Assembly: GCA_003326195.1 (NCBI GenBank)
Contig: LXQE01000167.1
Location: 1 to 40,695 of the forward strand
Source of the DNA: Nostoc punctiforme NIES-2108
GTDB lineage: Bacteria > Cyanobacteriota > Cyanobacteriia > Cyanobacteriales > Nostocaceae
DNA length: 40,695 nt
Direction of reading: 5' to 3'
Under the pieces are notes generated by a model. It had not been told where the DNA came from and ran no database searches. It saw only the letters and a list, made by a program, of their open reading frames with translations. This document shows positions 9,675-17,555 of the stretch, in pieces (the first letter of the stretch is position 1; each line of letters begins with the position of its first letter). Both the position numbers and the translations under genes were made by a program.

Positions 9675-10004
9675 ATGACTCAACCAATTCCACCCATCAC
9701 CCTACCACCGCCCGAAAACCCTCTACTCGAAGGTGAATGGTTACAAGAAGGCTTACAACGGTGGCTAGATACAGAATTTATCCCCGAAGCAGTCAACCAA
9801 AACATTGCCCAACGAGCCGCACAGATTTTTGTGCGTCAACGGATGGAAGGAGAAAATGACCTTGGTTCTCTGGTAATTGCCATTGTCACAGAGATGCAGT
9901 CCTATGATTTTTCCAATAGCTTTTACGGAGAGTTTGCGATCGCCAACGCCGTCAGCGATCTACTCTTAGAAAGTCTGGGAATTGATAAGTGTTGTGGTCA
10001 ATAA
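9675..10004 (+). CDS. Conserved cyanobacterial protein of unknown function
   Basis: This gene encodes a 109-residue soluble protein with no signal peptide. It begins with a proline-rich stretch (TQPIPPITLPPP) followed by an acidic, helical body with WLQEGLQRWLDTEFIPE and AAQIFVRQRMEGENDLGSLV segments. The codon usage and internal HIP1 site look native. A poly-A stretch precedes the ATG and no clear ribosome-binding site is visible. I recognise the style of short cyanobacterial proteins but not a named family. It sits alone between aat and rpsN. Confidence 0.75.
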   Translation: MTQPIPPITLPPPENPLLEGEWLQEGLQRWLDTEFIPEAVNQNIAQRAAQIFVRQRMEGENDLGSLVIAIVTEMQSYDFSNSFYGEFAIANAVSDLLLESLGIDKCCGQ

Positions 10005-10060
10005 TATTTTGTCATTAGTCCTTTGTTATTTACCAATGACTAATGACTAATGACTCTTGA

Positions 10061-10363
10061 CTACCAACTAGACTTAACAACTCCAGGTAAAAGACCTTCA
10101 TGCGCCCATTCTCGCAGTACGTTCCGAGACAACCCAAAATCGCGGTAAACACCTCTAGAACGACCAGTCAACCAGCAACGGTTGCGGTGACGGGTAGGCG
10201 CACTATTCCGGGGTAGCTGTTGAATCTTCCGGTGGATTTCTAGCTTATCCAAAGGAGATGCTGCACTTCTGAACTCTTCCAAAAGAGCTTCCCGCTTGTC
10301 AGCATACTTTTCTATCAACCTAGTGCGCTTTTTCTCGCGCTCAATCATGCTCTTTTTAGCCAT
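10061..10363 (-). CDS. rpsN: 30S ribosomal protein S14 (uS14), zinc-independent form
   Basis: The 100-residue product contains the S14 core [23 protein letters not shown] and the usual ending [17 protein letters not shown]. It has the long N-terminal extension and lacks the CxxC pairs of the short zinc-binding form, so it is the zinc-independent type. S14 binds the 3' domain of 16S rRNA in the head of the small subunit. The gene is outside any ribosomal protein operon, which is usual for cyanobacterial rpsN. Confidence 0.97.
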
Positions 10364-10439
10364 ATATTCTCTAACTTATTTAAAGACACCGTTTTCCATT
10401 CTACAGTCTCTCCATCAATTCTGGGGTTACTTGTGTCGC

Positions 10440-11108
10440 TTATCCGACAACCACTGGCTTATTTGCAGCAGGACATAAATCAGCAAGCTCACAAGCAATG
10501 CAGACGGGAGAGCGTGCTTTACAAATAGCACGACCGTGATAAATCAGCCGAATTGACCAATTTTCCCAATCAGGCTGAGGCAATAAACCCATTAAATCTT
10601 GCTCAATCCGAACCGGGTCTTTTGCTTCAGTTAAACCCAAACGTCCGGTGAGGCGCTTAACGTGAGTATCTACTGTCACGCCAACATTAATACCATAAGC
10701 ATGAGCCAGAACGACATTTGCTGTCTTGCGCGCCACACCAGGAAGCTTTAATAATTGCTCCATTTGGTTGGGGACAACAGAGTTAAACTCAGTGACAATC
10801 ATCCGACAGGCGGCTTGAATGTTCTTGGCTTTATTGCGATAAAACCCAGTTGAACGCACCAAACTTTCTAATTCTACCAAGTCAGCGATCGCTAAACTCT
10901 CAGCATCAGGAAACTTACCAAATAAAGCTGGTGTTACCTTATTCACTCGCTCATCAGTACACTGAGCAGAGAGAATCGTTGCCACCAACAATTGTACTGG
11001 CGTTGAGTAGTTCAAAGAGCAAGTAGCATCTGGATAAAGACGCTTCAGACGAGCTAAAATTTCTATTGCCCGTTGCTTTTTAGATAACGATTTGCGGGTA
11101 ATGCTCAC
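10440..11108 (-). CDS. nth: Endonuclease III (base-excision repair DNA glycosylase/AP lyase)
   Basis: The product has the helix-hairpin-helix LPGVARKTANVVLAHAYG with the catalytic Lys, the catalytic Asp in TVDTHVKRL, and four cysteines spaced C-X6-C-X2-C-X5-C near the C-terminus for a [4Fe-4S] cluster. It removes oxidised pyrimidines and cuts at abasic sites. I chose the GTG at 11108 because it overlaps the rseP stop codon as GTGA and gives the usual start (SITRKS, 222 residues). Another GTG at 11129 would add seven residues and overlap rseP by 25 bases. Translational coupling to rseP is likely. Confidence 0.93.
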   Translation of the reverse strand: MSITRKSLSKKQRAIEILARLKRLYPDATCSLNYSTPVQLLVATILSAQCTDERVNKVTPALFGKFPDAESLAIADLVELESLVRSTGFYRNKAKNIQAACRMIVTEFNSVVPNQMEQLLKLPGVARKTANVVLAHAYGINVGVTVDTHVKRLTGRLGLTEAKDPVRIEQDLMGLLPQPDWENWSIRLIYHGRAICKARSPVCIACELADLCPAANKPVVVG

Positions 11109-12205
11109 TGGAACAATTTTTGTACCCACTCCAATTGGCTAGTTAATTGGGTAGTTTCTTTGACTATCAGAAAAATTCCTAAGCCTAAGAGTAATACCAA
11201 ACCAGTTTGCATTACACCTTCTTGAATCCGGGACGGTACAGGCTTACCGCGCAAGCCTTCAATCAGCAGAAAAGCCAGTTGTCCGCCATCCAAGGCTGGC
11301 AAAGGCAAAATATTGATAATAGCCAAATTAATGCTGATAATTGCGGCAAAAGACAACAGATTTACGCTATTGTCCTCAGCTAATTTTGCGCCTATTTTGA
11401 CAATATTAACTGGCCCAGAAACTTGTCCAGCAGTTTGTTGAAAATTGGTAATCAACTGCCCAAAACCACTGAGTGTCCCAACAAATAATTGTTGAAACCT
11501 GTTAGCAGCAAGACCGAAAATTTCAAAAGGACTATTCGGACGGCGATAAATTGCTGTAGCATTTGGACTGAGTGCCACACCAACTACACCTTTGCCATCG
11601 GCTCCCAGTTTTGGCGTTAATTTCAGGGTTTGTTGTTGGTTTTCACGCAGAATTTTCAGTTCGATTTGCTGATTGGGATGAGTTTGAATTTCTTTTGTCA
11701 GCAAAGGAGTTGATTTATCAGAAGCCGGGAGTTCTTGACCATTAACAGCCAGAATAATATCTCCTTCCCGAATTCCTGCTTGATAGGCAACAGATTCTTG
11801 ATTAACAGGCTGTACAATCACACCAGCTTGATAGTTTAATTCTTTGGGAATACCAACGATACCCAATTGCAGAACCAGCACCAAATAGGCAAATATTAAA
11901 TTTGCGATCACTCCGGCACTGATGACAATCGCCCGGTCTAAAACTGGACGGTTACGCAGCAGATTTGGGTCATTGGGTGGAACATCGCTATCGGGGTCAT
12001 CATCAGGAAAGCCCACAAAACCGCCCAAAGGAAAGGCGCGGATAGCATATTCGGTTTGTGAACCTTGGTACTTCAAAAGAACTGGGCCAAAACCCAAAGA
12101 AAAACGGTTAACGAGAATGCCTTGAGAACGTGCTGCAACAAAATGCCCCAACTCGTGTACCAAGATCAAAACAGCCAAGACTGCGATCGCTGCTAAAACT
12201 GACAT
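11105..12205 (-). CDS. rseP: RseP-type site-2 membrane metalloprotease
   Basis: The 366-residue product has the zinc motif HELGH at residues 17-21 in the first membrane helix. A PDZ domain (about 125-210) sits in the middle, and the second active-site motif LPALDGGQL lies in a late membrane helix (about 297-305). This is the layout of regulated intramembrane proteases that cut anti-sigma factors or signal peptide remnants. The target in this organism is unknown. It overlaps nth by four bases (GTGA), so both may be transcribed together. Confidence 0.95.
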   Translation of the reverse strand: MSVLAAIAVLAVLILVHELGHFVAARSQGILVNRFSLGFGPVLLKYQGSQTEYAIRAFPLGGFVGFPDDDPDSDVPPNDPNLLRNRPVLDRAIVISAGVIANLIFAYLVLVLQLGIVGIPKELNYQAGVIVQPVNQESVAYQAGIREGDIILAVNGQELPASDKSTPLLTKEIQTHPNQQIELKILRENQQQTLKLTPKLGADGKGVVGVALSPNATAIYRRPNSPFEIFGLAANRFQQLFVGTLSGFGQLITNFQQTAGQVSGPVNIVKIGAKLAEDNSVNLLSFAAIISINLAIINILPLPALDGGQLAFLLIEGLRGKPVPSRIQEGVMQTGLVLLLGLGIFLIVKETTQLTSQLEWVQKLFQ

Positions 12206-12251
12206 AGAGTAAATTTAGTGAAGATATTAAGCTATAGTTATCTCCATTCTA

Positions 12252-12277
12252 ATTGGGCATTGGGCATTGGGCATTGG
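12252..12277. repeat. Short heptamer repeat (ATTGGGC)3
   Basis: Three perfect ATTGGGC units and a partial fourth lie between rseP and serS. This is the reverse-complement orientation of the array at 338-425. Confidence 0.9.
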
Positions 12278-12295
12278 TAAAAGACTAAGGACAAA

Positions 12296-13576
12296 TTACA
12301 AAAGTTCATGCCCAAAATAAGGTTGCAGGACTTCTGGTATCCTCACCGTCCCATCAGATTGTTGATAATTCTCCAAAATTGCTGCCATCGTCCTTCCCAC
12401 CGCCAAACCCGAACCATTCAGAGTGTGTACGAACTGAGTGCCTTTCTTCCCCGCCTCTTTAAAGCGAATATCAGCCCGTCGCGCCTGGAAATCTATAGTA
12501 TTGGAACAGCTAGAAATTTCGCGGTATTTGCCAGAAGAGGGCAACCAAACCTCTAAATCATAAGTTTTGGTAGAGGCAAATCCCAAATCTCCAGTACTTA
12601 AATTTATTACTCTGTATGGCAACTTCAACGCCTGTAAAATTGCTTCTGCATTCCCTACCAATTTCTCCAGTTCATCAAAAGACGTACTAGGTTCGACAAA
12701 TTTCACCATTTCCACCTTGTTGAACTGATGCAGGCGAATTAATCCCCGCATATCACGCCCATAGCTACCAGCTTCGCGGCGAAAACAGGGAGTATAAGCA
12801 CAGTGGTAAATAGGCAAATCCTCAGCAGCGAGAATTTCACCCCGGTAGAGATTTGTAACTGGAACTTCAGCTGTCGGAATCAGCCATAAATCATCATCAG
12901 CGCATTTAAAGCTTTCTTCTGCAAACTTGGGTAACTGACCGGTCGCCGTCAAAGACTCAGTATTAACTAACAGCGGTGGACTGACTTCCACATATCCAGC
13001 CTGAGTATGGAGACTCAGCATAAATTGAATTAATGCCCTCTCCAATGCCGCACCAGCGCCCATCAATGTCACAAATCGACTTTGGGCAACTTTTACAGCT
13101 CGTTCAACATTGAGAATACCCAGCTTTTCGCCAATTTTCCAGTGAGGGAGAATATTCGGATTTTGGGGAATGTACTCATCACCCCAACGGCGCACTTCTA
13201 CGTTATCTTCCTCATTCTTTCCAAGGGGTGTAGAGTCGCTTGGCAAGTTGGGAAGTGCCAACACAAGTTGAGCAATTTCGGCTTTGAGGTTTTTTTCTTG
13301 GGGTTCCAGTTGACTCAACGTCACTTTTACAGAGTTACCTTCATCCCGCAAAGCTTGAATTTCTGGGTCTTGAGGATTGATCCCAGATTTAATCTTCTGA
13401 CCGACAATTTTACCAATTTCGTTGCTACGGGCTTGGAGTTGACTACGCGTCCCCTCAAGTTCCCGTTGTTGCCGATCTAACAGTAATATCGGTTCTATGT
13501 CGTATTTACCACTACGACTATTCAATCGTTCTTGAACTAATTGCGGATTTTCCCGTATTTGCTTGATATCCAGCAC
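12296..13576 (-). CDS. serS: Seryl-tRNA synthetase
   Basis: The 426-residue product has an N-terminal coiled-coil arm (about 30-100) that grips the tRNA-Ser variable arm, and a class II catalytic core. Motif 2 reads CFRREAGSYGRDMRGLIRLHQFNKVEM. Motif 3 lies in the C-terminal GSGLAVGRTMAAILENYQ. The enzyme charges tRNA-Ser (and tRNA-Sec in organisms that have it). The first codon is GTG, with a weak purine stretch (GAGAAA) upstream. A perfect 20-bp inverted repeat lies about 90 bases upstream in the leader region. Confidence 0.97.
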   Translation of the reverse strand: MLDIKQIRENPQLVQERLNSRSGKYDIEPILLLDRQQRELEGTRSQLQARSNEIGKIVGQKIKSGINPQDPEIQALRDEGNSVKVTLSQLEPQEKNLKAEIAQLVLALPNLPSDSTPLGKNEEDNVEVRRWGDEYIPQNPNILPHWKIGEKLGILNVERAVKVAQSRFVTLMGAGAALERALIQFMLSLHTQAGYVEVSPPLLVNTESLTATGQLPKFAEESFKCADDDLWLIPTAEVPVTNLYRGEILAAEDLPIYHCAYTPCFRREAGSYGRDMRGLIRLHQFNKVEMVKFVEPSTSFDELEKLVGNAEAILQALKLPYRVINLSTGDLGFASTKTYDLEVWLPSSGKYREISSCSNTIDFQARRADIRFKEAGKKGTQFVHTLNGSGLAVGRTMAAILENYQQSDGTVRIPEVLQPYFGHELL

Positions 13577-13664
13577 AGATTTTTCTCAGTTTTTAGCCTA
13601 TTATCTACCTGCCAACACATCAGCATATACTGATTTTGGCTTCGTGTGAGCAGAAAAGCAAGCA

Positions 13665-13714
13665 TTTCAATTTTTCTAGCCCTGGCAAGATTGGCAGGGC
13701 TAGAAAAATTGAAA
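13665..13714. repeat. Perfect 20-bp inverted repeat upstream of serS
   Basis: The left arm TTTCAATTTTTCTAGCCCTG (13665-13684) and right arm CAGGGCTAGAAAAATTGAAA (13695-13714) are exact complements around a 10-base loop. No gene overlaps it convincingly. It could be a leader hairpin for serS, a two-way terminator or a small mobile repeat. Confidence 0.9.
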
Positions 13715-13729
13715 ATCCAAAATTTGGGA

Positions 13730-13846
13730 TTAATCTTCTGATTTTCTAGAATCCTGAGTGTTTGCAGGTGAGGGTAGCCAGTAGGCAAGTACACCTGATA
13801 AACCACTCCAGTACACTGCCTGATTTTGGCTATTATCGCGTTCCAT
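13730..13846 (-). CDS. Possible 38-residue small membrane protein
   Basis: A 38-codon frame starts with ATG (MERDNSQNQ) and contains a short hydrophobic, aromatic stretch (AVYWSGLSGVLAYWL) that could be one membrane helix, followed by a polar tail. The charged start, single helix and polar tail are typical of cyanobacterial small membrane proteins. No Shine-Dalgarno is visible and I do not recognise the family, so this may be a chance frame. Confidence 0.3.
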   Translation of the reverse strand: MERDNSQNQAVYWSGLSGVLAYWLPSPANTQDSRKSED

Positions 13847-14163
13847 AAAGATTAGAGAACTACATAATCCAATCATCAAATGTGCTAAAAAGTACTTGTA
13901 TACCAAACTTCCAAATTTCTAGTTTTTTCATAGTGTAAGACCTCTAATAAAGATTAATTCACCCTGATAACGGTTCTAATATCACTCTTTAGATGGGTGC
14001 TAATATAACTGTATTATTATCCACACTCTAATTTAATAATTTCGGAAAACTTCAATCAACATATTTGAATTATTGCTACCGTTGAAAAAGAGGAGAAAAG
14101 AAGTCAAAGAAATTGCTAACTTTTGACTATTACCTTTTCTTCTGACCAAAACAGAAAAGGATA

Positions 14164-14260
14164 CAAGCCCCTAAATTTATTTATGGACAAGAAAAAAGAT
14201 TTATTTCGAGATACGAAGCATGAGAAATAATTTATCCTTATTTCAAGCCCCTAAATTTAT
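14164..14260. repeat. 17-bp direct repeat, copies 80 bp apart
   Basis: CAAGCCCCTAAATTTAT occurs at 14164-14180 and again at 14244-14260 in a non-coding stretch. The bases between the copies are A/T-rich and hold no frame. Confidence 0.85.
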
Positions 14261-14271
14261 GGGGATAATAA

Positions 14272-14299
14272 TTTTGAATTTTGAATTTTGAATTTTGAA
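14272..14299. repeat. Heptamer repeat (TTTTGAA)4
   Basis: Four perfect TTTTGAA units lie just beyond the stop of the DUF3611 gene. A similar GATTTTA/GATTTTG array occurs at about 32523-32553. Confidence 0.9.
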
Positions 14300-14325
14300 T
14301 TCCCTAAAGGGGTTGACTCCCTTTT

Positions 14326-14904
14326 TTAAGGTCGGTTAATGCGATTGAGTAACCAAAGTGACGCCACCAGCCCTGCAAAGTGGGCTGAGACGGTGTTGGT
14401 GTTTGCCTGTACTACAAGCATATCTAGACCGCTAATAATTCGGGTAGGGTCAAAAAATTGGGTAGTTATCGCTTGTGGAGATATGGATCGCGCTACCAGT
14501 GTGCCAACGATCGCTTGCGCTCCCAAAAGGGTCACTAGGGTTCCTCCTAAATTCACCCACACACCTAAGCGTAATACTTGCACAGTCTCGCTTTTCCGAG
14601 GGCGGTTGCTGGGATTGGAGGATTCCAATTGCTTGCCAATTCTCGTGTAACGGTAAGCTAAATAAATCCCCCCACCTAAAACAACCAGTCCACAAATTGC
14701 TAAAAATACACCAAAGCCAGTCCCAGGATTATTACTAGGACTGCCAGTTCTTTGATTAAAGATGGCGAACAGTAGCACAATTATGCTAGAAACAACGCCT
14801 AGTACTAGCTGAATCCAGAAGCTAATCCAACCTGTAAGGCGAAAAGTTTGGGCAATTGCCCTAAGAGTTGAGGAAGATGATGGGGCATCGGGAGTTTGTG
14901 ACAT
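14326..14904 (-). CDS. DUF3611 integral membrane protein (Tic21/PIC1-like)
   Basis: The product is 192 residues from the ATG at 14904 (MSQTPDAPSSSS). The open frame extends upstream to 15075, but that extension is arginine-rich and lies in repeat-like GA-rich DNA, so I left it out. Four membrane helices are visible: WISFWIQLVLGVVSSIIVLL, FLAICGLVVLGGGIYLAY, VWVNLGGTLVTLLGAQAIVG and a last helix near HFAGLVASLWLL. The fold and the opening LRAIAQTFRLTGW match DUF3611, the family I associate with chloroplast Tic21/PIC1, proposed as an import component or an iron permease. The function in cyanobacteria is unsettled. Confidence 0.85.
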   Translation of the reverse strand: MSQTPDAPSSSSTLRAIAQTFRLTGWISFWIQLVLGVVSSIIVLLFAIFNQRTGSPSNNPGTGFGVFLAICGLVVLGGGIYLAYRYTRIGKQLESSNPSNRPRKSETVQVLRLGVWVNLGGTLVTLLGAQAIVGTLVARSISPQAITTQFFDPTRIISGLDMLVVQANTNTVSAHFAGLVASLWLLNRINRP

Positions 14905-15570
14905 AGCGATCGCTAATATGCTGAGTGCTTGATAAAAGAAGGCGAGGACGAGACGACGAAGGGATGAGAGGACACGGAGAGTTCTTTCCCTACGTCTCCC
15001 CTCTCCTGTCTTCTTTCCCCTAGTATGTAGCGCCTTCTTTGATAAATTTACTATTACACTTGCCAAATAAGACAAGAAATTCTGCGATCGAGGAAATCAG
15101 AAATGGTTACTGCTTAAGTATGTCTACTGACGTAGCAGCTTGATCCCAGATATATCCCTTCGCTGAAGATTTGAGAATTTACATTGGGAAAATCACTGTA
15201 AAACAAAGTGTTTATTAAGTTTTACAGACAAAATAGCATTTTACCTGTAAAATTTCTTCGATGGCATTTTATTGCTTAAGCAGTTCTAAGCAGCTCAGCA
15301 TCAGTTAACACCAAGATAGTGACTCTCTCACTGTCTGTTCGCTCCTCACCACACCGTATCGAGCTTAAGTGAGGGTACATTGTTTTGTGCCCTTAAAACT
15401 CGCAAACTCGCCCCACAACTTCACAGGCGTGGGTAATTGTTTGATGTTTACGCAATGGATATCTAGTCTAAGTAGCTTTATATGTATTACTCGCGTAGTA
15501 GTAGCACTGTATACTGGCTACAAGGATTGTAGACTTTACCCTAAGACATTTTTTTAGCCATTCACTAACC
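14905..15570. other. Intergenic region between DUF3611 and padR genes
   Basis: About 670 bases contain a low-complexity GA-rich patch (about 14938-14995) resembling interspersed Nostoc repeats, then a diverse A/T-rich stretch with no convincing frame. It should hold the promoters of both flanking genes. I could not place a promoter with confidence. Confidence 0.5.
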
Positions 15571-15918
15571 ATGAAACTTGAGGATATATATCAATTTTTT
15601 GAGAATCCTCCGCCAACTTACCTTTGTCAGGAACTAGCAGTTTGTTACATACTGTCTGTTTTATTACAAGGTGAATCCTACGGAACCGAGTTGATCGAGC
15701 AATTAGAAACTGAGTATCCCGTCTATCGGCTTTCAGATACCGTACTTTACAGTGCAATTAAATTTCTGGAAGACCAAAGTGCAATCACTGGATATTGGAA
15801 GAAACTCGAAGGACGGGGACGCCCCAGGCGGATGTACCAAGTTTCTCCTGAATGGCAAGTTCAAGCTCAGGATTTAGCTTTTCTTTGGCAACACTACATC
15901 AACGGGAGTAAAAAGTAA
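15571..15918 (+). CDS. PadR-family transcription regulator
   Basis: The 115-residue protein is a winged helix of PadR type. It has an AVCYILSVLLQGESYGTELIEQL recognition region, the YRLSDTVLYSAIKFLEDQ helix and the wing RGRPRRMYQVSP. It lacks a long C-terminal dimerisation domain, so it resembles the short PadR class. Pex, a period-extending clock regulator of Synechococcus, also belongs to PadR; whether this is its ortholog cannot be decided here. It lies 52 bases upstream of a cytochrome b6 assembly gene on the same strand, so the two may share a transcript. Confidence 0.9.
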   Translation: MKLEDIYQFFENPPPTYLCQELAVCYILSVLLQGESYGTELIEQLETEYPVYRLSDTVLYSAIKFLEDQSAITGYWKKLEGRGRPRRMYQVSPEWQVQAQDLAFLWQHYINGSKK

Positions 15919-15970
15919 CGAATCATTGATAATGAATAAGTCTCCTCCAGTCAAACACTAACAATTAGTT

Positions 15971-16501
15971 ATGGATACTGCTATTCTGCCTTCTACGTTC
16001 CTGCTAACCTTGTTGTTATCGGTTGGGCTGTTTTTCTTTATTCGTGCCTCGACTAAAGACCGCACAGAAATGGCTCAACTAGTATCTGAGCAAGATGAAG
16101 CTATTTTAATGTCTCAATTAAAAGAGTATTTTCGATCGCGGTCTTACCGAGTTGCAGCCGTAAACCGAGAACAAAATCAGGTAACTTTTGAAGGTAATGT
16201 TCGCCCCAGTTGGTTCTTAGCTATATTTCTAACTTTACTGGCAGCGACTGGGATTGTTTGTCTATCTCTGGTTACATCCCTGCTTTTTCCTAGCCTCAGT
16301 ACCCTTGTTCTGGCGATGGTACTGCTGTCGCCTTTAAGTGGTCTATTTTATTGGAAAAAATCTGGAAGGCTTGAGAAGGTGTCGCTCAAAGTAGAAACAA
16401 CTCAGAGCGAACAAACCTCCTCAAGTAAGATAACTGTAGTCGCCCATCGAGATGAACTCAGTGAGTTGCAGAGGACTCTACAGATCAAGCCTGGGAAATA
16501 A
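15971..16501 (+). CDS. Cofactor assembly of complex C subunit B (CCB2/CCB4 type)
   Basis: The 176-residue product has an N-terminal membrane helix (about 8-24), a soluble segment with QLKEYFRSRSYRVAAVN and QVTFEGNVRPSWFL, two more helices (about 78-118) and a soluble C-terminal tail. This is the arrangement of the CCB2/CCB4 (DUF2930) family. Those proteins help attach the extra high-spin heme (ci) to cytochrome b6 of the cytochrome b6f complex. Family assignment is from recalled sequence features. It follows the PadR gene on the same strand. Confidence 0.8.
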   Translation: MDTAILPSTFLLTLLLSVGLFFFIRASTKDRTEMAQLVSEQDEAILMSQLKEYFRSRSYRVAAVNREQNQVTFEGNVRPSWFLAIFLTLLAATGIVCLSLVTSLLFPSLSTLVLAMVLLSPLSGLFYWKKSGRLEKVSLKVETTQSEQTSSSKITVVAHRDELSELQRTLQIKPGK

Positions 16502-16951
16502 TTTTTGATTTTTGCGACCATCTCTTAACTATGATATGCAGACTTCTGACCTGACCTACTCTTTAGGTAATGGAAAGTAGGAAGGAGAAATCAAGATTGC
16601 TGCTTTGTCAGTTTTCCCCACGACTTTGGTCGTGGGGAAAAAATTTAAATTCATTAACTTAAATTCATTGACAGAGCAAACTTTAACCATCTACGGCATA
16701 AGAGCGCAACTTCACTAGCACTTTTAGACACGCTTGGCTCTATACCCACTCCTTTCTGCATCATCAAATTAGTATCAACCCATGCAATCTAGCGTGGTTT
16801 GAAACAGGTTCACTTTCCAACTACCTGGACTAGATTTACTGGCAAATCAGCTACAAACTAAAAAAAAATTAAATTTTGCATAAACTTAGCAATTTTGCCA
16901 GTTAATAATAGTCAGGAGCCACATTCAATGCCCAAGATGACCATCTATGGT
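16502..16951. other. Intergenic region with strong hairpin
   Basis: The 450 bases between convergent genes contain a 13-bp perfect hairpin (16612-16641) and a repeated TTAAATTCATT motif just after it. No open frame of note was seen. Confidence 0.6.
16612..16641. terminator. Strong symmetric hairpin between convergent genes
   Basis: TTTTCCCCACGAC and GTCGTGGGGAAAA pair perfectly over 13 bp around a TTTG loop. The A and T ends of the arms could serve both directions, which suits a shared terminator between the CCB-type gene and DUF3155. No separate U-run follows, so termination is inferred. Confidence 0.45.
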
Positions 16952-17269
16952 TCACCGACTAGCTAAAGCAAGAGGTTCTTGACCTGGTGAAGGTTCTAAC
17001 ACCCTCAAACTAGGAAACAAGAAATGATTTTCCTCTACGTATTGAGCACCAAACAGTCCCTTTTCTGCCCAGAAATAACGATCTGTAGTGTGTTCATTTC
17101 GCTTTACAAGTAGCAACGCTGGTGGCAAAATCCCTTCAGCTTGAATGAATCTTCTAGCTGCTGTTACAGGCTTTTCTTCGCCACTTTCGATGCTATATTG
17201 AGGCACGTGCTCCAAAATGCGCCGTCCTTCCTGACGACGACGACTCTTCCTTTTGCGTCTCCTTGCCAA
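16952..17269 (-). CDS. DUF3155 conserved cyanobacterial protein
   Basis: The product is 105 residues from a TTG at 17269. It begins with a very basic stretch (ARRRKRKSRRRQEGRRIL), followed by EHVPQYSIESGEEKPVTAAR, AEGILPPALLLVKRNEHTTD and RYFWAEKGLFGAQYVEENHF. I recognise this as DUF3155, a family restricted to cyanobacteria with unknown role; the basic N-terminus suggests nucleic-acid contact (inference). An ATG at 17329 would add 20 residues, but a perfect AGGAGG lies eight bases before the TTG, and the conserved part starts there. It is divergent from the hik2-like kinase gene. Confidence 0.85.
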   Translation of the reverse strand: MARRRKRKSRRRQEGRRILEHVPQYSIESGEEKPVTAARRFIQAEGILPPALLLVKRNEHTTDRYFWAEKGLFGAQYVEENHFLFPSLRVLEPSPGQEPLALASR

Positions 17270-17277
17270 TATATTGT

Positions 17278-17283
17278 CCTCCT
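17278..17283 (-). promoter_or_regulatory. Perfect Shine-Dalgarno deciding a TTG start
   Basis: AGGAGG on the minus strand lies eight bases before the TTG at 17269. Such strong sites are uncommon in this window, which supports the TTG as the true start of the DUF3155 gene. Confidence 0.8.
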
Positions 17284-17555
17284 CTTTCAAGCTATAGATT
17301 GTAGTGATAGCTACAAAATCCGTCGTCATTATATAGGTTCTAGTTCAGAATATCAATAGTTTTTAACCTTTTAATATAAGAAAGTTAATATCTTTGAAAC
17401 ATAGAGAAAATAAAATCACCTAAGAATATAATCTCCTAGTACAAACCATCTCTAAGAAAATTTTAGTTAAGCTTTATTAAATGAATGAGGTAAAAATTAA
17501 GTATCCTCTCTTACATCATGCCTCAAAATCTATAATCTTGAGCAAGAGCTAAAAA

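Larger units (their letters stand above)
13577..14325. other. Gene-poor stretch between serS and the DUF3611 gene
   Basis: About 750 bases hold no clear gene. They contain a perfect 20-bp inverted repeat (13665-13714), a possible 38-codon minus-strand frame (13730-13846), a 17-bp direct repeat (CAAGCCCCTAAATTTAT at 14164-14180 and 14244-14260) and a TTTTGAA heptamer array (14272-14299). Confidence 0.6.

Noticed and set aside
13537..13806. 89-codon minus-strand frame overlapping the serS start
   Set aside because: It runs through the inverted repeat and into serS in another frame, and the residues show no domain-like pattern.
14905..15075. N-terminal extension of the DUF3611 protein
   Set aside because: The extra 57 residues are Arg/Lys-rich and come from repeat-like GA-rich DNA; the conserved domain starts after the ATG at 14904.
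15369..15557. 62-codon frame upstream of padR
   Set aside because: Irregular composition, no conserved features and no ribosome site; it probably lies in the padR leader.
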